Below are positions 8,278 to 16,156 of a stretch of 64,000 bases of DNA, piece after piece; positions within the stretch are counted from its first letter, which is position 1; every line of letters begins with the position of its first letter. The stretch is from Blastococcus litoris (GTDB taxonomy: Bacteria; Actinomycetota; Actinomycetes; Mycobacteriales; Geodermatophilaceae): NCBI RefSeq assembly GCF_003075095.1, contig NZ_QCZF01000001.1:434001-498000 (forward strand), given 5' to 3'. A program made the position numbers and the translations under genes. The notes beneath the pieces are model-generated. The model saw only the letters and a program-made list of their open reading frames with translations, was not told the origin of the DNA and did not search any database.

Positions 8278-8688
8278 TCACTCCGGGGAGAAGACGCAGA
8301 ACTCGTTGCCCTCGGGGTCGGCGAGGACGTCCCACTCGATGGCGTACGGCGGGCTGGTGTCGACGTCGCGCTGGCGGATGAGCGTGGCGCCCGCCGCCAG
8401 CAGCGCCGGGGTGTCGCCGATGACGTCGAAGTGCATGCGGTTCTTCGAGACCTTCGGCTCGGGCACCGGGACGATCCACATGAGCGGTCCGGCACCGGAG
8501 GGATCGACGATCGGGACCGGCCAGTCGGCCGGGCGGACCCAGCCCTCCTCCGGCGGCTGCACCGAGTCGCGCCGGACGTAGCCCATCGCCGAGCACCACC
8601 AGTCGGCGAGCGCCTGGTGGTCGCGGGCGTCGAGGCAGAGGTCCTTGAACCGAGCGGGTGACGTCGGGCCCGCGGGTGCGTCAGTCAT
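8278..8688 (-). CDS. VOC-family (glyoxalase/bleomycin-resistance fold) protein
   Basis: This 136-aa cytosolic protein has two paired beta-alpha-beta-beta-beta modules of the vicinal oxygen chelate fold. The first is RFKDLCLDARDHQALADWWCSAMGY and the second is NRMHFDVIGD...LLAAGATLIR...VLADPEGNEFCVFSPE, given here in pieces. The ending DPEGNEFCVF is diagnostic and places the C-terminal metal-ligand Glu in GNEFC. Members are lyases, dioxygenases or drug-binding proteins, and this subgroup has no known substrate. ATG 8688 starts 25 bases from the divergent DUF72 gene, so the two share a promoter region. Confidence 0.85.
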   Translation of the reverse strand: MTDAPAGPTSPARFKDLCLDARDHQALADWWCSAMGYVRRDSVQPPEEGWVRPADWPVPIVDPSGAGPLMWIVPVPEPKVSKNRMHFDVIGDTPALLAAGATLIRQRDVDTSPPYAIEWDVLADPEGNEFCVFSPE

Positions 8689-8713
8689 GACCGGGGAGGG
8701 TAGGCGGCTGCCC

Positions 8714-9520
8714 GTGACCGTGATCATCGGGACCTCGGGCTGGCAGTACCGCGACTGGCGCGGGCTGTTCTACCCGGCCAAGCTGCCGCAGCGGCTCTGG
8801 CTGGAGCACTACGCCGAGTTCTTCGCGACGGTCGAGAGCAACAACGCCTTCTACCGGCTCCCGGAGCGCGAGACCTTCGTGAAGTGGCGCGAGCGCACGC
8901 CGCCGGACTTCCGGTGGGCGGTCAAGGCCAGCCGCTTCCTCACCCACATCAAGCGGCTGCGCGAGCCCGAGGAGCCGGTCGCCCGCCTGATGGGCCGCGC
9001 GGAGGGGCTCGAGCAGCGGCTCGACACGATCCTGCTGCAGCTGCCGCCCACGCTGAAGGCCGACACCGACCTCCTGCGGGAGTGCCTGGCGCAGTTCCCG
9101 GGCGGCACCCGGGTGGCCGTCGAGCCGCGGCACGAGAGCTGGTGGACCGACGACGTCCGGGCGCTCCTCGAGCGCTACGGCGCCGCGCTCTGCTGGGCCG
9201 ACCGCGACGAGCAACCGGTCGCCCCGCTGTGGCGCACCGCCGACTGGGGCTACCTGCGCTTCCACCACGGCTACGAGGCGTGGCGCTACCGGCCCGAGAC
9301 CCTGCAGCTGTGGGCCGACCGGCTGGCGTCGACCTACGGCGACGACGACGTCCTCGTCTACTTCAACAACGATCCCGGCTGCGCGGCCATCATCGACGCC
9401 GTCCACTTCGCCGACGCCGTCGTCCGGGCCGGGGGGACGCCGACCCGGGTGCCGACGGCCGACCAGGCGCTCGGGCGCGCGTGGGCCGACGGGCAGAAGA
9501 CGCCGGGCGTGCCCGTCTAG
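8714..9520 (+). CDS. DUF72 domain protein
   Basis: This 268-aa protein belongs to the DUF72 family (YecE-like), a TIM-barrel-like fold of unknown biochemical role. Signature pieces are IGTSGWQYRDWRGLFYP at the start, YAEFFATVESNNAFYRLP, FRWAVKASRFLTHIKRL, ILLQLPP, VAVEPRHESWW and the end segment VLVYFNNDPGCAAI. I chose GTG 8714 because it places the IGTSGW motif at the usual distance from the N-terminus. ATG 8687 would add nine residues. The final TAG is shared with the convergent oxidoreductase gene (CTAG at 9517-9520). Confidence 0.9.
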   Translation: MTVIIGTSGWQYRDWRGLFYPAKLPQRLWLEHYAEFFATVESNNAFYRLPERETFVKWRERTPPDFRWAVKASRFLTHIKRLREPEEPVARLMGRAEGLEQRLDTILLQLPPTLKADTDLLRECLAQFPGGTRVAVEPRHESWWTDDVRALLERYGAALCWADRDEQPVAPLWRTADWGYLRFHHGYEAWRYRPETLQLWADRLASTYGDDDVLVYFNNDPGCAAIIDAVHFADAVVRAGGTPTRVPTADQALGRAWADGQKTPGVPV

Positions 9521-10509
9521 AGCGAGGGCGCCTCCGCGTGCCGGACGCCGAGCTGCTCGGCCGCGTCACCGAGGACGGTCTGGACGGCGAGGGTGTCGGC
9601 CAGCGGCATGACGGCGCTCTCGGTGCGTCCGGCCCGCACGCCCTCGCTGACCTCCACCAGCTCGTGCGAGTAGCCGGCGCCCACCGGGGGCCGGGTGATC
9701 GTCTCCGGATCCGCCCCGCCGCGGTGCAGCACGATCGCGTGCGGGTGGTGGAAGCGCGGCGGGACGTCGATCCAGCCCGTCGTCCCGAAGACCCGGGCCT
9801 GGCCCGGGAGGGCGTTGCGCAGTGAGGTCATCAGGGTGGCCGTGCGCCCGTCCCCGTGGTTGAGCAGCAGCGAGGCCTCCGCGTCGGTTCCCGACGGGAA
9901 GAGCGACCCCGCGGCGACCACGCGCTCGGGCGTCCCCAGGAGCATCTGCGCGAAGGACACGACGTAGACGCCGAGGTCGAGCAGGGCGCCGCCGCCGAGC
10001 GCCAGGTCGAAGAGGCGGTCGGCCGGGTCGTACTCGCGGGCGACGCCGAGGTCGGCCTGGACCGAGCGCACCTCGCCGATCGCGCCGTCGGCGATCAGCT
10101 CCCGCATCGCGACGATCGCCGGCTGGAAGCGGGTCCACATCGCCTCCATGACGAAGACGCCGGTCTCCCGCGCCAGGTCGACGACCTCCTGCGCGCCGGC
10201 GGTGGTCGCCGTGAACGACTTCTCCACGAGCAGCGCCTTGCCGGCGCGGAGGGCGGCGAGCGCGAGTGCGTGGTGCTGCGGGTGCGGCGTCGCGACGTAG
10301 AGGACGTCGACGTCGGGGTCGGCGACGATGTCGGCGTACGAGCCGTGCGCCCGCTCGATGCCGTGACGCGCGGCGAAGGCCTCCGCCCGCTCCAGCGACC
10401 GCGAGGCGACCGCGACCGGCCGGGCGCCGTCCACCACCGGGAAGTCCTTGACGACGCTCTCGGCGATGCGTCCCGGCCCGACGATGCCCCAGCGGATCTC
10501 TGCAGTCAC
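9517..10509 (-). CDS. Gfo/Idh/MocA-family NAD(P)-dependent oxidoreductase
   Basis: This 330-aa enzyme has an N-terminal Rossmann domain (WGIVGPGRIAESVV, a GxGxxA-like loop) and a C-terminal alpha/beta substrate domain. The family's EKP motif is present as EKSFTA near residue 97, with Ser in place of Pro. VLYVATPHPQHHALALAAL marks the cofactor-facing strand. GGGALLDLGVYVV carries the conserved D/H region, here with Tyr where many relatives have His. Members oxidise sugars, inositols or trans-dihydrodiols; I cannot name the substrate. GTG 10509 is the family-consistent start. Confidence 0.88.
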   Translation of the reverse strand: MTAEIRWGIVGPGRIAESVVKDFPVVDGARPVAVASRSLERAEAFAARHGIERAHGSYADIVADPDVDVLYVATPHPQHHALALAALRAGKALLVEKSFTATTAGAQEVVDLARETGVFVMEAMWTRFQPAIVAMRELIADGAIGEVRSVQADLGVAREYDPADRLFDLALGGGALLDLGVYVVSFAQMLLGTPERVVAAGSLFPSGTDAEASLLLNHGDGRTATLMTSLRNALPGQARVFGTTGWIDVPPRFHHPHAIVLHRGGADPETITRPPVGAGYSHELVEVSEGVRAGRTESAVMPLADTLAVQTVLGDAAEQLGVRHAEAPSL

Positions 10510-10552
10510 CCGTCAGACGCTATCCGTGGGCGGGGAGCTGATCGTTCGCGAG

Positions 10553-10729
10553 TCAGCAGCTCAGTGCGCAGGCCGTCGTCGCACACTGCAGTTCGTCCAC
10601 CATTCCGCCCGACAGGTGGTCCGCGCGGACCTGGCGGACGAGCTCGTCGTAGCACTCCCTGGCCCGGTCGGGATGCACGCAGGCGGCCAGCACCCGCTGC
10701 GCCTCGTTCTTGCGGTGGTTGCTTCCCAT
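10553..10729 (-). CDS. Small Cys-containing protein, 58 aa
   Basis: This short gene encodes a basic helical part (MGSNHRKNEAQRVLAACVHPDR, then ECYDELVRQVRADHLSGG) and a C-terminus ending QCATTACALSC. It has five Cys in all, three within the last ten residues. ATG 10729 is preceded by GAGAGGAA at a good distance on the minus strand. I know no family. The Cys/Thr/Ser-rich tail after a charged leader looks like either a metal- or redox-active small protein or a ribosomally made peptide precursor. No modifying enzyme gene is adjacent, which argues against the latter. Confidence 0.55.
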   Translation of the reverse strand: MGSNHRKNEAQRVLAACVHPDRARECYDELVRQVRADHLSGGMVDELQCATTACALSC

Positions 10730-10848
10730 CGTCTCGTTCCTCTCGCTCCGCCCTCCTCGACGTCTTCGGGGGGTGCTTGAACGGTGAGGGCGAAACGCTG
10801 TGTCGCATAAGGCGCCGTCGGAGCACAGCACTCAGGGACACTGCCAGC

Positions 10849-11121
10849 GTGGCCGTCCTGATCGACACCCCCGTGTGGCCCTGGCGCGGGCGGCTGTGGT
10901 CGCACCTGGTCAGCGACGTCTCCTACGACGAGCTGCACGCCTTCGTCGAGGCGGAGCTCGGCATCCCGCGGCGGGCGTTCCAGGGCGACCACTACGACGT
11001 GCCGGTCGACCTCTACGACATCGCCGTCGCGGCGGGTGCGGAGCCGGTCGAGTGCCGGGAACTCCTCGCCCGGCTGATGAAGGCCGGGCTGCGGGTCAGG
11101 AAGACCCGGCGCGGCGCCTGA
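10849..11121 (+). CDS. DUF4031 domain protein
   Basis: This is a 90-aa protein of the DUF4031 family, of unknown function. It opens VAVLIDTPVWPWRGRLWSHLVSD, then SYDELHAFVEAELGIPRRAFQGDHYDVP, and ends with a basic KAGLRVRKTRRG helix. These are the hallmarks of the family: IDxPxWxxHGRxWSHLVSD with FQGDHYD. GTG 10849 is preceded by GACACT at 6 bases, the leaderless pattern seen widely here. Its 3' end overlaps the convergent HD-domain gene by 26 bases. Confidence 0.88.
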   Translation: MAVLIDTPVWPWRGRLWSHLVSDVSYDELHAFVEAELGIPRRAFQGDHYDVPVDLYDIAVAAGAEPVECRELLARLMKAGLRVRKTRRGA

Positions 11122-11722
11122 GCAGCACGAGCTCGGCGGTCATGTTCGCCCGTGCGGTCGCCGTCCACGGCTGGGCCACCGGGGTGCGGTAGAGCGTCGG
11201 CAGCGACAGCAGGTGCTCGAGGACGGCGATCCGGCCGGCGGTGAACTCCTCGTCGGAGAGGTGCCCGTACTCGGCGCGGATCGCCGAGGCGTACGTGGCG
11301 TAGGCGTCCGGCGGTCCTCCCAGGACGGCGAGGTCGGCGTCGCAGAGCACCGCGCCGTTCGCGTCGTCCGGGGCGGCGTCGTGGCCGGCGGTCAGGAGCA
11401 CGAGGCGCTCCACCTCCGCCAGCTGCGCCTCGTCGACCAGGCCGCGGAGGCCGGCGCGGGCCCGCTGCGCGCTGACCTCTTCGTTGTCGGTGCGCGCCGG
11501 GTCGTAGACGGCGTCGTGGTACCAGGCGGCCAACCTCACGGCGGCGAGGTCACCCGTGCCGAGCTCGCCGACGAGCCCGAGGACCGCCGCCAGGTGCGCG
11601 AGGTCGTGGTACCGGCGGTGGGGTTCGCTCCAGGCGGCGACCAGCGCTGCCCACTCGGTGCGCGAGGTGGGGGAGTCGCCGGCGAGCTGCGCCCACGCCT
11701 CGAACTCCACCAGCCCGGTCAT
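11096..11722 (-). CDS. HD-domain metal-dependent phosphohydrolase
   Basis: This 208-aa protein belongs to a group of predicted HD-superfamily hydrolases. The metal-binding residues are visible as RRYHDLAHL (His-Asp plus His) and AAWYHDAVYDP (second His-Asp), with a later CDADLAVLG that gives the distal Asp. Such proteins often cleave phosphate esters of nucleotides. The end of the protein, TPVAQPWTATARANMTAEL, matches the family C-terminus. Its ATG overlaps the stop of the upstream M20 gene (ATGA at 11719-11722), so the two are co-translated. Confidence 0.85.
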   Translation of the reverse strand: MTGLVEFEAWAQLAGDSPTSRTEWAALVAAWSEPHRRYHDLAHLAAVLGLVGELGTGDLAAVRLAAWYHDAVYDPARTDNEEVSAQRARAGLRGLVDEAQLAEVERLVLLTAGHDAAPDDANGAVLCDADLAVLGGPPDAYATYASAIRAEYGHLSDEEFTAGRIAVLEHLLSLPTLYRTPVAQPWTATARANMTAELVLLRRRAGSS

Positions 11723-13002
11723 CGGACGCCGCAGGTGCGCAGGATCAGCAGCGCGAACGCCCGCGCCGCGGTGACCACGTCGGCCAGCGGCACCTTCTCG
11801 AGCGGGCCGTGCGCGAGATGCAGGTCACCGGGCCCGTAGTGCAGCGTGGGGACGCCGGCCGCCGCGTACAGGCGCATGTCCGTGCCCGCGGCCACCGCCC
11901 GCTCCTCCGGCGTCCCGCCGCCGGCGTCGGCGACGGCGGCCTGGACGGAGGGGAGCAGGTCGTGGCCGGCCGGCAGCTGGCCGCTGGCGAAGGCGCCGCC
12001 GGTCCAGGCCAGCCGCACGGGGTGCTCGGCCAGCCAGGGGTCCGCGGCGCAGATCGCGGCCAGCCGCTCCTCGAAGGCAACCTGGGCGACCGGCACCGGC
12101 TCGCCCACCCGGACGCCGTAGCGGCCCTCGGCCATCAGCCGGTCGGGTACGGAACTGGCCCAGTCGCCGGCCCGTACCCGGCCGATCGACAGGCCGTACG
12201 GGAACGCGGCGTCGCCGAAGCGGGGGTCGGCGTCCCGCTGCCGTTCCGCCTCGAACTCCTGCAGCGCGGCGTGGACCAGCGCGAACTTCTCGACCGCGCT
12301 CACCCCCCGGTCGCGCATCGCGGCGTGCGCGGCGTGGCCCTCCACCTCCAGCCGGAACGTCAGGGCCCCGGCGCTGGCCGTCACCACCGCGCCGTCGGTC
12401 GGCTCCGGGATGACGCACACGTCTCCGACGTGCCCCCGCCGGAGGGTCGCCCAGGCGCCGAGGCCGCCGTCCTCCTCACCGACGACGCCGTGCAGCGCGA
12501 CCGGGCGGACCAGCCGCACCCCGGCCGAGCGGACCGCCGCCAGCGCGGCGAGGGACGAGGCCACCCCGGCCTTCATGTCGCAGGCGCCGCGGCCGTGCAG
12601 GTCGCCGCCGGTGATGCGAGGGACGAACGGGTCGCCGTGCCAGAGCGTCGGGTCGCCGGGCGGGACGACGTCCGTGTGCCCGGCGAGCACCAGAGCGGGG
12701 CGGCCGCTCTCGGCGGCGGGCATCGTGCCGACGACGCCCCACGCCTCGGTCCGCTCGACCTCCTGGCCGGGGGCGTCGGCCGCCGTCGCCGCCTCGGCGA
12801 GGTCGATCTGCCAGCTGTCGACGTCGCAGCCGAGCTCGCCCAGCCAGCCGGCGAGCAGGTGCTGCACCTCGACCTCGGCGATCGTGCCGCCGACCGAGGG
12901 GACGGCGACCAGTGCGGCGAGCCGGTCGACCGCCCACTGCTCGTCCACCGCGTCGAGGACGCGCGCCTCCACGTCGGTCAGGTCGGCCGTCGCCCGGGTC
13001 AT
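11719..13002 (-). CDS. ArgE/DapE-type M20 family deacylase/peptidase
   Basis: This 427-aa cytosolic di-zinc amidohydrolase is related to acetylornithine deacetylase and succinyl-diaminopimelate desuccinylase. Metal ligands are recognisable: His and Asp in LAGHTDVVPPGD, Asp in GRGACDMKAG, the catalytic Glu pair in HGVVGEEDGG, and the late His in VPTLHYGPGDLHLAHGPLEKV. A lid domain (about residues 200-310) lies between them. ATG 13002 has CAGACT 6 bases upstream, indicating a leaderless transcript. It leads a two-gene operon with the HD hydrolase. The acyl substrate cannot be fixed from sequence. Confidence 0.88.
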   Translation of the reverse strand: MTRATADLTDVEARVLDAVDEQWAVDRLAALVAVPSVGGTIAEVEVQHLLAGWLGELGCDVDSWQIDLAEAATAADAPGQEVERTEAWGVVGTMPAAESGRPALVLAGHTDVVPPGDPTLWHGDPFVPRITGGDLHGRGACDMKAGVASSLAALAAVRSAGVRLVRPVALHGVVGEEDGGLGAWATLRRGHVGDVCVIPEPTDGAVVTASAGALTFRLEVEGHAAHAAMRDRGVSAVEKFALVHAALQEFEAERQRDADPRFGDAAFPYGLSIGRVRAGDWASSVPDRLMAEGRYGVRVGEPVPVAQVAFEERLAAICAADPWLAEHPVRLAWTGGAFASGQLPAGHDLLPSVQAAVADAGGGTPEERAVAAGTDMRLYAAAGVPTLHYGPGDLHLAHGPLEKVPLADVVTAARAFALLILRTCGVR

Positions 13003-13064
13003 GGCCGGAGTCTGGCACGCGCCCCTCCCGCGTCCGGGCGGGCACGGGCGCTAGCTTGACCGCC

Positions 13065-13814
13065 GTGACGCAGCCCCCTCCGCCGCCCGGCTGGTACCCC
13101 GATCCCGCCGGAGGAGGCGGGCAACGCTGGTGGGACGGGCAGGGCTGGACCGAGCACCTCCAGCAGGCGGCGGCTCCACCGCCGCCCCCTGCGCCGGTCG
13201 CCGCCCCGGCGAACGGGCCCTCGCTGTACGAGCAGCCGGTCCTGCTGGTGAACCAGAAGACCAAGCTGATCGAGCTGACCAACGAGTACGCCGTCCTCGA
13301 CGGCGAGGGCCGGCAGATCGGCGCCGTCGTCCAGGTCGGGCAGAGCGGACTGAAGAAGGCGGTGCGGTTCGTCTCCAACCTCGACCAGTTCCTGACCCAC
13401 ACGCTCGAGGTGCGCGACAGCCGCGGGCCGGTCCTGGTCCTGACCCGACCGGCCAAGCTCGTGAAGTCGCGGGTGGTCGTGCAGCGGCCGGACGGCGCCC
13501 CCGTCGGCGAGATCGTGCAGGCCAACGTGTTCGGCAAGATCCGCTTCGACCTCGTGGCGAACGGTCAGGTCGTGGGCGCGATCCAGGCGGAGAACTGGCG
13601 GGCGTGGGACTTCGCCATCACCGACGCCGCCGGTGTCGAGGTGGCTCGGATCACGAAGACGTGGGAGGGCCTGGCCCGCACGCTGTTCACCACGGCCGAC
13701 CGTTACGTCGTCCTGGTGCACTACCGGCTGCCGGAACCGCTGGCCAGCATGGTGATCGCCTCCGCGCTCACCGTCGACACGGCGCTCAAGCAGGACGATC
13801 GCGGCTTCAACTGA
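13065..13814 (+). CDS. DUF2510 plus scramblase/LURP-like protein
   Basis: This 249-aa protein joins two modules. Residues 5-35 are a DUF2510 motif (PPPGWYPDPAGGGGQRWWDGQGWTEH, split here as PPPGWYPDPAG and RWWDGQGWTEH), a short Trp-rich segment common in actinobacterial membrane-associated proteins. After a Pro/Ala linker, residues 55-245 form a beta-barrel of the phospholipid-scramblase / LURP-one-related superfamily. Relevant pieces are VNQKTKLIELTNEYAVLDGEGRQ, ALTVDTALKQD and the final DDRGFN. It has no transmembrane helix apart from a weakly hydrophobic end (LASMVIASALTV). Its role is unknown. TAGCTT lies 7 bases before GTG 13065. Confidence 0.85.
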   Translation: MTQPPPPPGWYPDPAGGGGQRWWDGQGWTEHLQQAAAPPPPPAPVAAPANGPSLYEQPVLLVNQKTKLIELTNEYAVLDGEGRQIGAVVQVGQSGLKKAVRFVSNLDQFLTHTLEVRDSRGPVLVLTRPAKLVKSRVVVQRPDGAPVGEIVQANVFGKIRFDLVANGQVVGAIQAENWRAWDFAITDAAGVEVARITKTWEGLARTLFTTADRYVVLVHYRLPEPLASMVIASALTVDTALKQDDRGFN

Positions 13815-14089
13815 GGGGTGCGGCGGATGGGGCTCGGCACGACAGCGGCTCCGATTCGGGGGTAGCGTCGGAGCCGTCCGGGCCGGGTGCATCGTGCCCC
13901 CGGGTGCCATTTGGTTACGCCTTCACGGACTACCGCCCCGACCTCGGTCGGGGGCCTGGAGCCGCGTTGTGCATCTCGCCGCGAGGCGGCCGTCATCCGG
14001 CCCGGACCCCAGCTCCTCGACATGCCACCCTCCGCCCTCCCGCTTAGCGTGGGCCCGGTCACAGCCGCCCGGGACGACGGGGGAGAACC

Positions 14090-15394
14090 ATGGCCGGCAC
14101 GGTGCAGCAGGGCACGGCGACGACCACCGGGGAACGGCACAGGCTGCCGATCAAGACGCTGGTCTCGGCCAGCATCGGCAACGCCGTCGAGTGGTTCGAC
14201 TGGACGGTCTACGCCACGTTCGTCGTCTTCTTCGCCGGTCAGTTCTTCCCGTCGGAGAACGAGGCGCTGGCGCTGATCGGGGCGACGTCGACCTACGCGC
14301 TCGCCTTCTTCTTCCGCCCGCTGGGCGGGCTGCTGCTGGGCCGGTTCGCCGACCTCAAGGGCCGCAAGGCCGGGATGCTGTTGACGATCCTGCTGATGGC
14401 CGGTGGGTCGATGGTGATCGCGATCCTGCCGACGTACGAGCAGGTCGGGTGGCTGGCACCGGTCCTGCTGCTGCTGGCCCGGGTGGCGCAGGGGATGTCG
14501 CTGGGCGGTGAGGTGTCGAACGCGTCGGCCTACCTCGGCGAGATCGCCCCGCCGGCCCACCGCGGCCGCTACTCGGCGTTCTTCTACATCTCGACCGGCT
14601 CGGCGCTGCTGGCCGCCTCGCTGCTCGGCGTGCTGCTGACCAGCACCCTCAGCGACGACCAGCTGGAGAGCTACGGCTGGCGGATCGCGTTCTTCATCGG
14701 CGGCCTGCTCGGGCTGATCGGCATGTGGCTGCGCCGCTCGCTGGTGGAGACCGAGCAGTTCGAGGAGAACGCGGAGAAGGCCCGCGCGACGAAGAACCCG
14801 CTGCTGCAGACGATCAAGCACCACCCGAAGGCGGTCGTTCAGCTCTGCGCGTTCACGCTGCTGTCGACGCTGTCGTACTACACGTTCTTCAGCGCCCTGA
14901 CCCCGTTCGCGATCAGCTTCCGGGACGCCGACAAGACCGACGTGTTCATCGCGCTCTCGATCGGCACGGCGCTGTTCGTGGCGCTCTGCTACCCGTTCGG
15001 GAAGCTGTCGGACCACATCGGGCGCAAGCCGCAGCTGCTGATCTGGTCGGGCGCGATGGCGGTGCTGATCATCCCGCTGTCCTTCCTCGTGCAGGACAAC
15101 CTGCTCTCGTTGATCGTCGTCTTCTGCACCGGCCTGGGGCTGTACGCCCTGATGGCCTCCATCGCGCCGGCGATCATGAGCGAGCTGTTCCCGACGGAGC
15201 TGCGCGCCACCGGCATCGGGGCTTGGTACAACCTCACCGTCGCCGTCTTCGGCGGGACGGCGCCGCTGGTCATCACCGCGCTCTCGGACGCCGGGCACCC
15301 GTTGTGGTTCTTCGTCTACGTCGCGGTCGCCGCCGCGGTCGCCTTCGCCGTGATCCTCACGCTGCGGGAGACCAAGGGCACCGAGCTGCGCTGA
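14090..15394 (+). CDS. MFS transporter, metabolite:H+ symporter (MHS) family
   Basis: This 434-aa inner-membrane protein has twelve predicted helices and the MHS family signatures: SIGNAVEWFDWTVYATF in helix 1, FFRPLGGLLLGRFADLKGRK (helix 3 and loop), and GQGMSLGGEVSNASAYLGE-like VAQGMSLGGEVSNAS in helix 4. Relatives import alpha-ketoglutarate, shikimate, proline/betaine or citrate with protons. ATG 14090 follows GGGGGAG. A plausible -10 is TAGCGT at 14045-14050, and a small GC hairpin (GCCCCGACC/GGTCGGGGGC, about 13930-13952) lies in the leader region. A strong terminator follows. Confidence 0.92.
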   Translation: MAGTVQQGTATTTGERHRLPIKTLVSASIGNAVEWFDWTVYATFVVFFAGQFFPSENEALALIGATSTYALAFFFRPLGGLLLGRFADLKGRKAGMLLTILLMAGGSMVIAILPTYEQVGWLAPVLLLLARVAQGMSLGGEVSNASAYLGEIAPPAHRGRYSAFFYISTGSALLAASLLGVLLTSTLSDDQLESYGWRIAFFIGGLLGLIGMWLRRSLVETEQFEENAEKARATKNPLLQTIKHHPKAVVQLCAFTLLSTLSYYTFFSALTPFAISFRDADKTDVFIALSIGTALFVALCYPFGKLSDHIGRKPQLLIWSGAMAVLIIPLSFLVQDNLLSLIVVFCTGLGLYALMASIAPAIMSELFPTELRATGIGAWYNLTVAVFGGTAPLVITALSDAGHPLWFFVYVAVAAAVAFAVILTLRETKGTELR

Positions 15395-15399
15395 GACGC

Positions 15400-15435
15400 G
15401 GAAGGGCCCCCGCCGGCGTCGACGGGGGCCCTTCC
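15400..15435. terminator. Bidirectional hairpin terminator
   Basis: GGAAGGGCCCCCG and CGGGGGCCCTTCC form a perfect 13-bp stem over a 10-base loop between the convergent MHS permease and DUF6458 genes. It can serve both. Confidence 0.88.
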
Positions 15436-15451
15436 TGCGGGGCGGGGTCGC

Positions 15452-15700
15452 TCAGTAGGTCTCTTCGGTGGTGCTCCGTCGTACCGGTGCGCCCGCGGCG
15501 GGGTCGCCGTAGGCGTCGGTCCGGGTGACCCGGCGCTGACGCGGACCCCAGACGGCCAGTTCCAGCACGATGCCGAGCGCACCGACGATCATCAGGATCC
15601 AGCCGACCACCTGCAGGTCCACGCCGTTGACGTCGACGTTCAGGGCGAAGGTCAGGATGGCACCCAGCGCGAGCAGGACGATGCCGGTTCCGAGCCTCAT
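15452..15700 (-). CDS. DUF6458-type small membrane protein
   Basis: This 82-aa protein has two transmembrane helices: GIVLLALGAILTFALNV near residues 5-22 and LQVVGWILMIVGALGIVLELAVW near residues 28-50. A polar tail follows with WGPRQRRVTRT and a Glu/Thr-rich end. The pattern (IGxGLILLAIGAIL, then WILMIVGxIG) is that of the actinobacterial DUF6458 family, whose function is unknown. ATG 15700 has a strong GGAAGGGAG site. Only the last 82 residues of a longer open frame look protein-like, which fixes this start. Confidence 0.85.
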   Translation of the reverse strand: MRLGTGIVLLALGAILTFALNVDVNGVDLQVVGWILMIVGALGIVLELAVWGPRQRRVTRTDAYGDPAAGAPVRRSTTEETY

Positions 15701-15832
15701 TCGCACTCCCTTCCTCACGGCTGCGGGCGGGCCGGAGCCGACGGCTGGCGCCGCGGGGCAGCAGTTCCCGGGAGATGCGGCACCCAACCGCCTCACCTGC
15801 GGTTTCGCCTGCCGTAGTCCCCCGAAAGGGTG

Positions 15833-15878
15833 CGTCTGAGGTACCTCAGACGTCCGCCTAGGGCCCTCGGGGCCCGAG
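15833..15878. promoter_or_regulatory. Pair of operator-like dyads in a divergent intergenic region
   Basis: CGTCTGAGGTACCTCAGACG at 15833-15852 is a perfect 20-base palindrome with no loop. Five bases later, CTAGGGCCC-TCG-GGGCCCGAG at 15858-15878 is a second dyad with one mismatch. They lie midway between the DUF6458 start (15700, minus) and the small ORF at 15963 (plus). A loop-less dyad is better suited to a dimeric repressor than to RNA folding. Confidence 0.5.
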
Positions 15879-15962
15879 AAGTGCGCGGTCTACCGATGCC
15901 GGGCCCCGCGCCTCAGGGCGAACGTTGCCGTCATCCACACAGGGACGACGGAAGGCACGACG

Positions 15963-16094
15963 ATGACTCTCCACTACAGCAACCCGGCTCTGGACTCCGA
16001 GCTCGCCTACCGGCGCGAGATGCTCATGGCGGCCGGCCGCGGCACCCGCACCAAGCGTGGCGCGTGGTTCCGCAACCGCCGGCGCGCGAGCTGA
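15963..16094 (+). CDS. Small basic protein, 43 aa
   Basis: The ORF encodes MTLHYSNPALDSELAYRREM, then an Ala/Gly turn, then a strongly basic end (RGTRTKRGAWFRNRRRAS). GGAAGG lies 8 bases before the ATG, a better ribosome site than most genes here have. The balance of charged and aromatic residues and the Arg-rich tail suggest a nucleic-acid- or ribosome-binding miniprotein. No family is recognised. It sits directly upstream of the LuxR regulator, ending 62 bases before the start chosen for it, and two operator-like dyads lie further upstream. Confidence 0.5.
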   Translation: MTLHYSNPALDSELAYRREMLMAAGRGTRTKRGAWFRNRRRAS

Positions 16095-16156
16095 CCGGCA
16101 CCGTCCGGGTGAATACCGGCTCGGTCCTGTCGGAGGCCCGTGCCACGATCGACGCC

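Noticed and set aside
13930-13952. Small GC hairpin in the leader of the MHS permease gene as a possible riboswitch or attenuator
   Set aside because: It is only about 9 bp with no known riboswitch core around it and lies upstream of the likely -10 at 14045, so it is probably not in the transcript.
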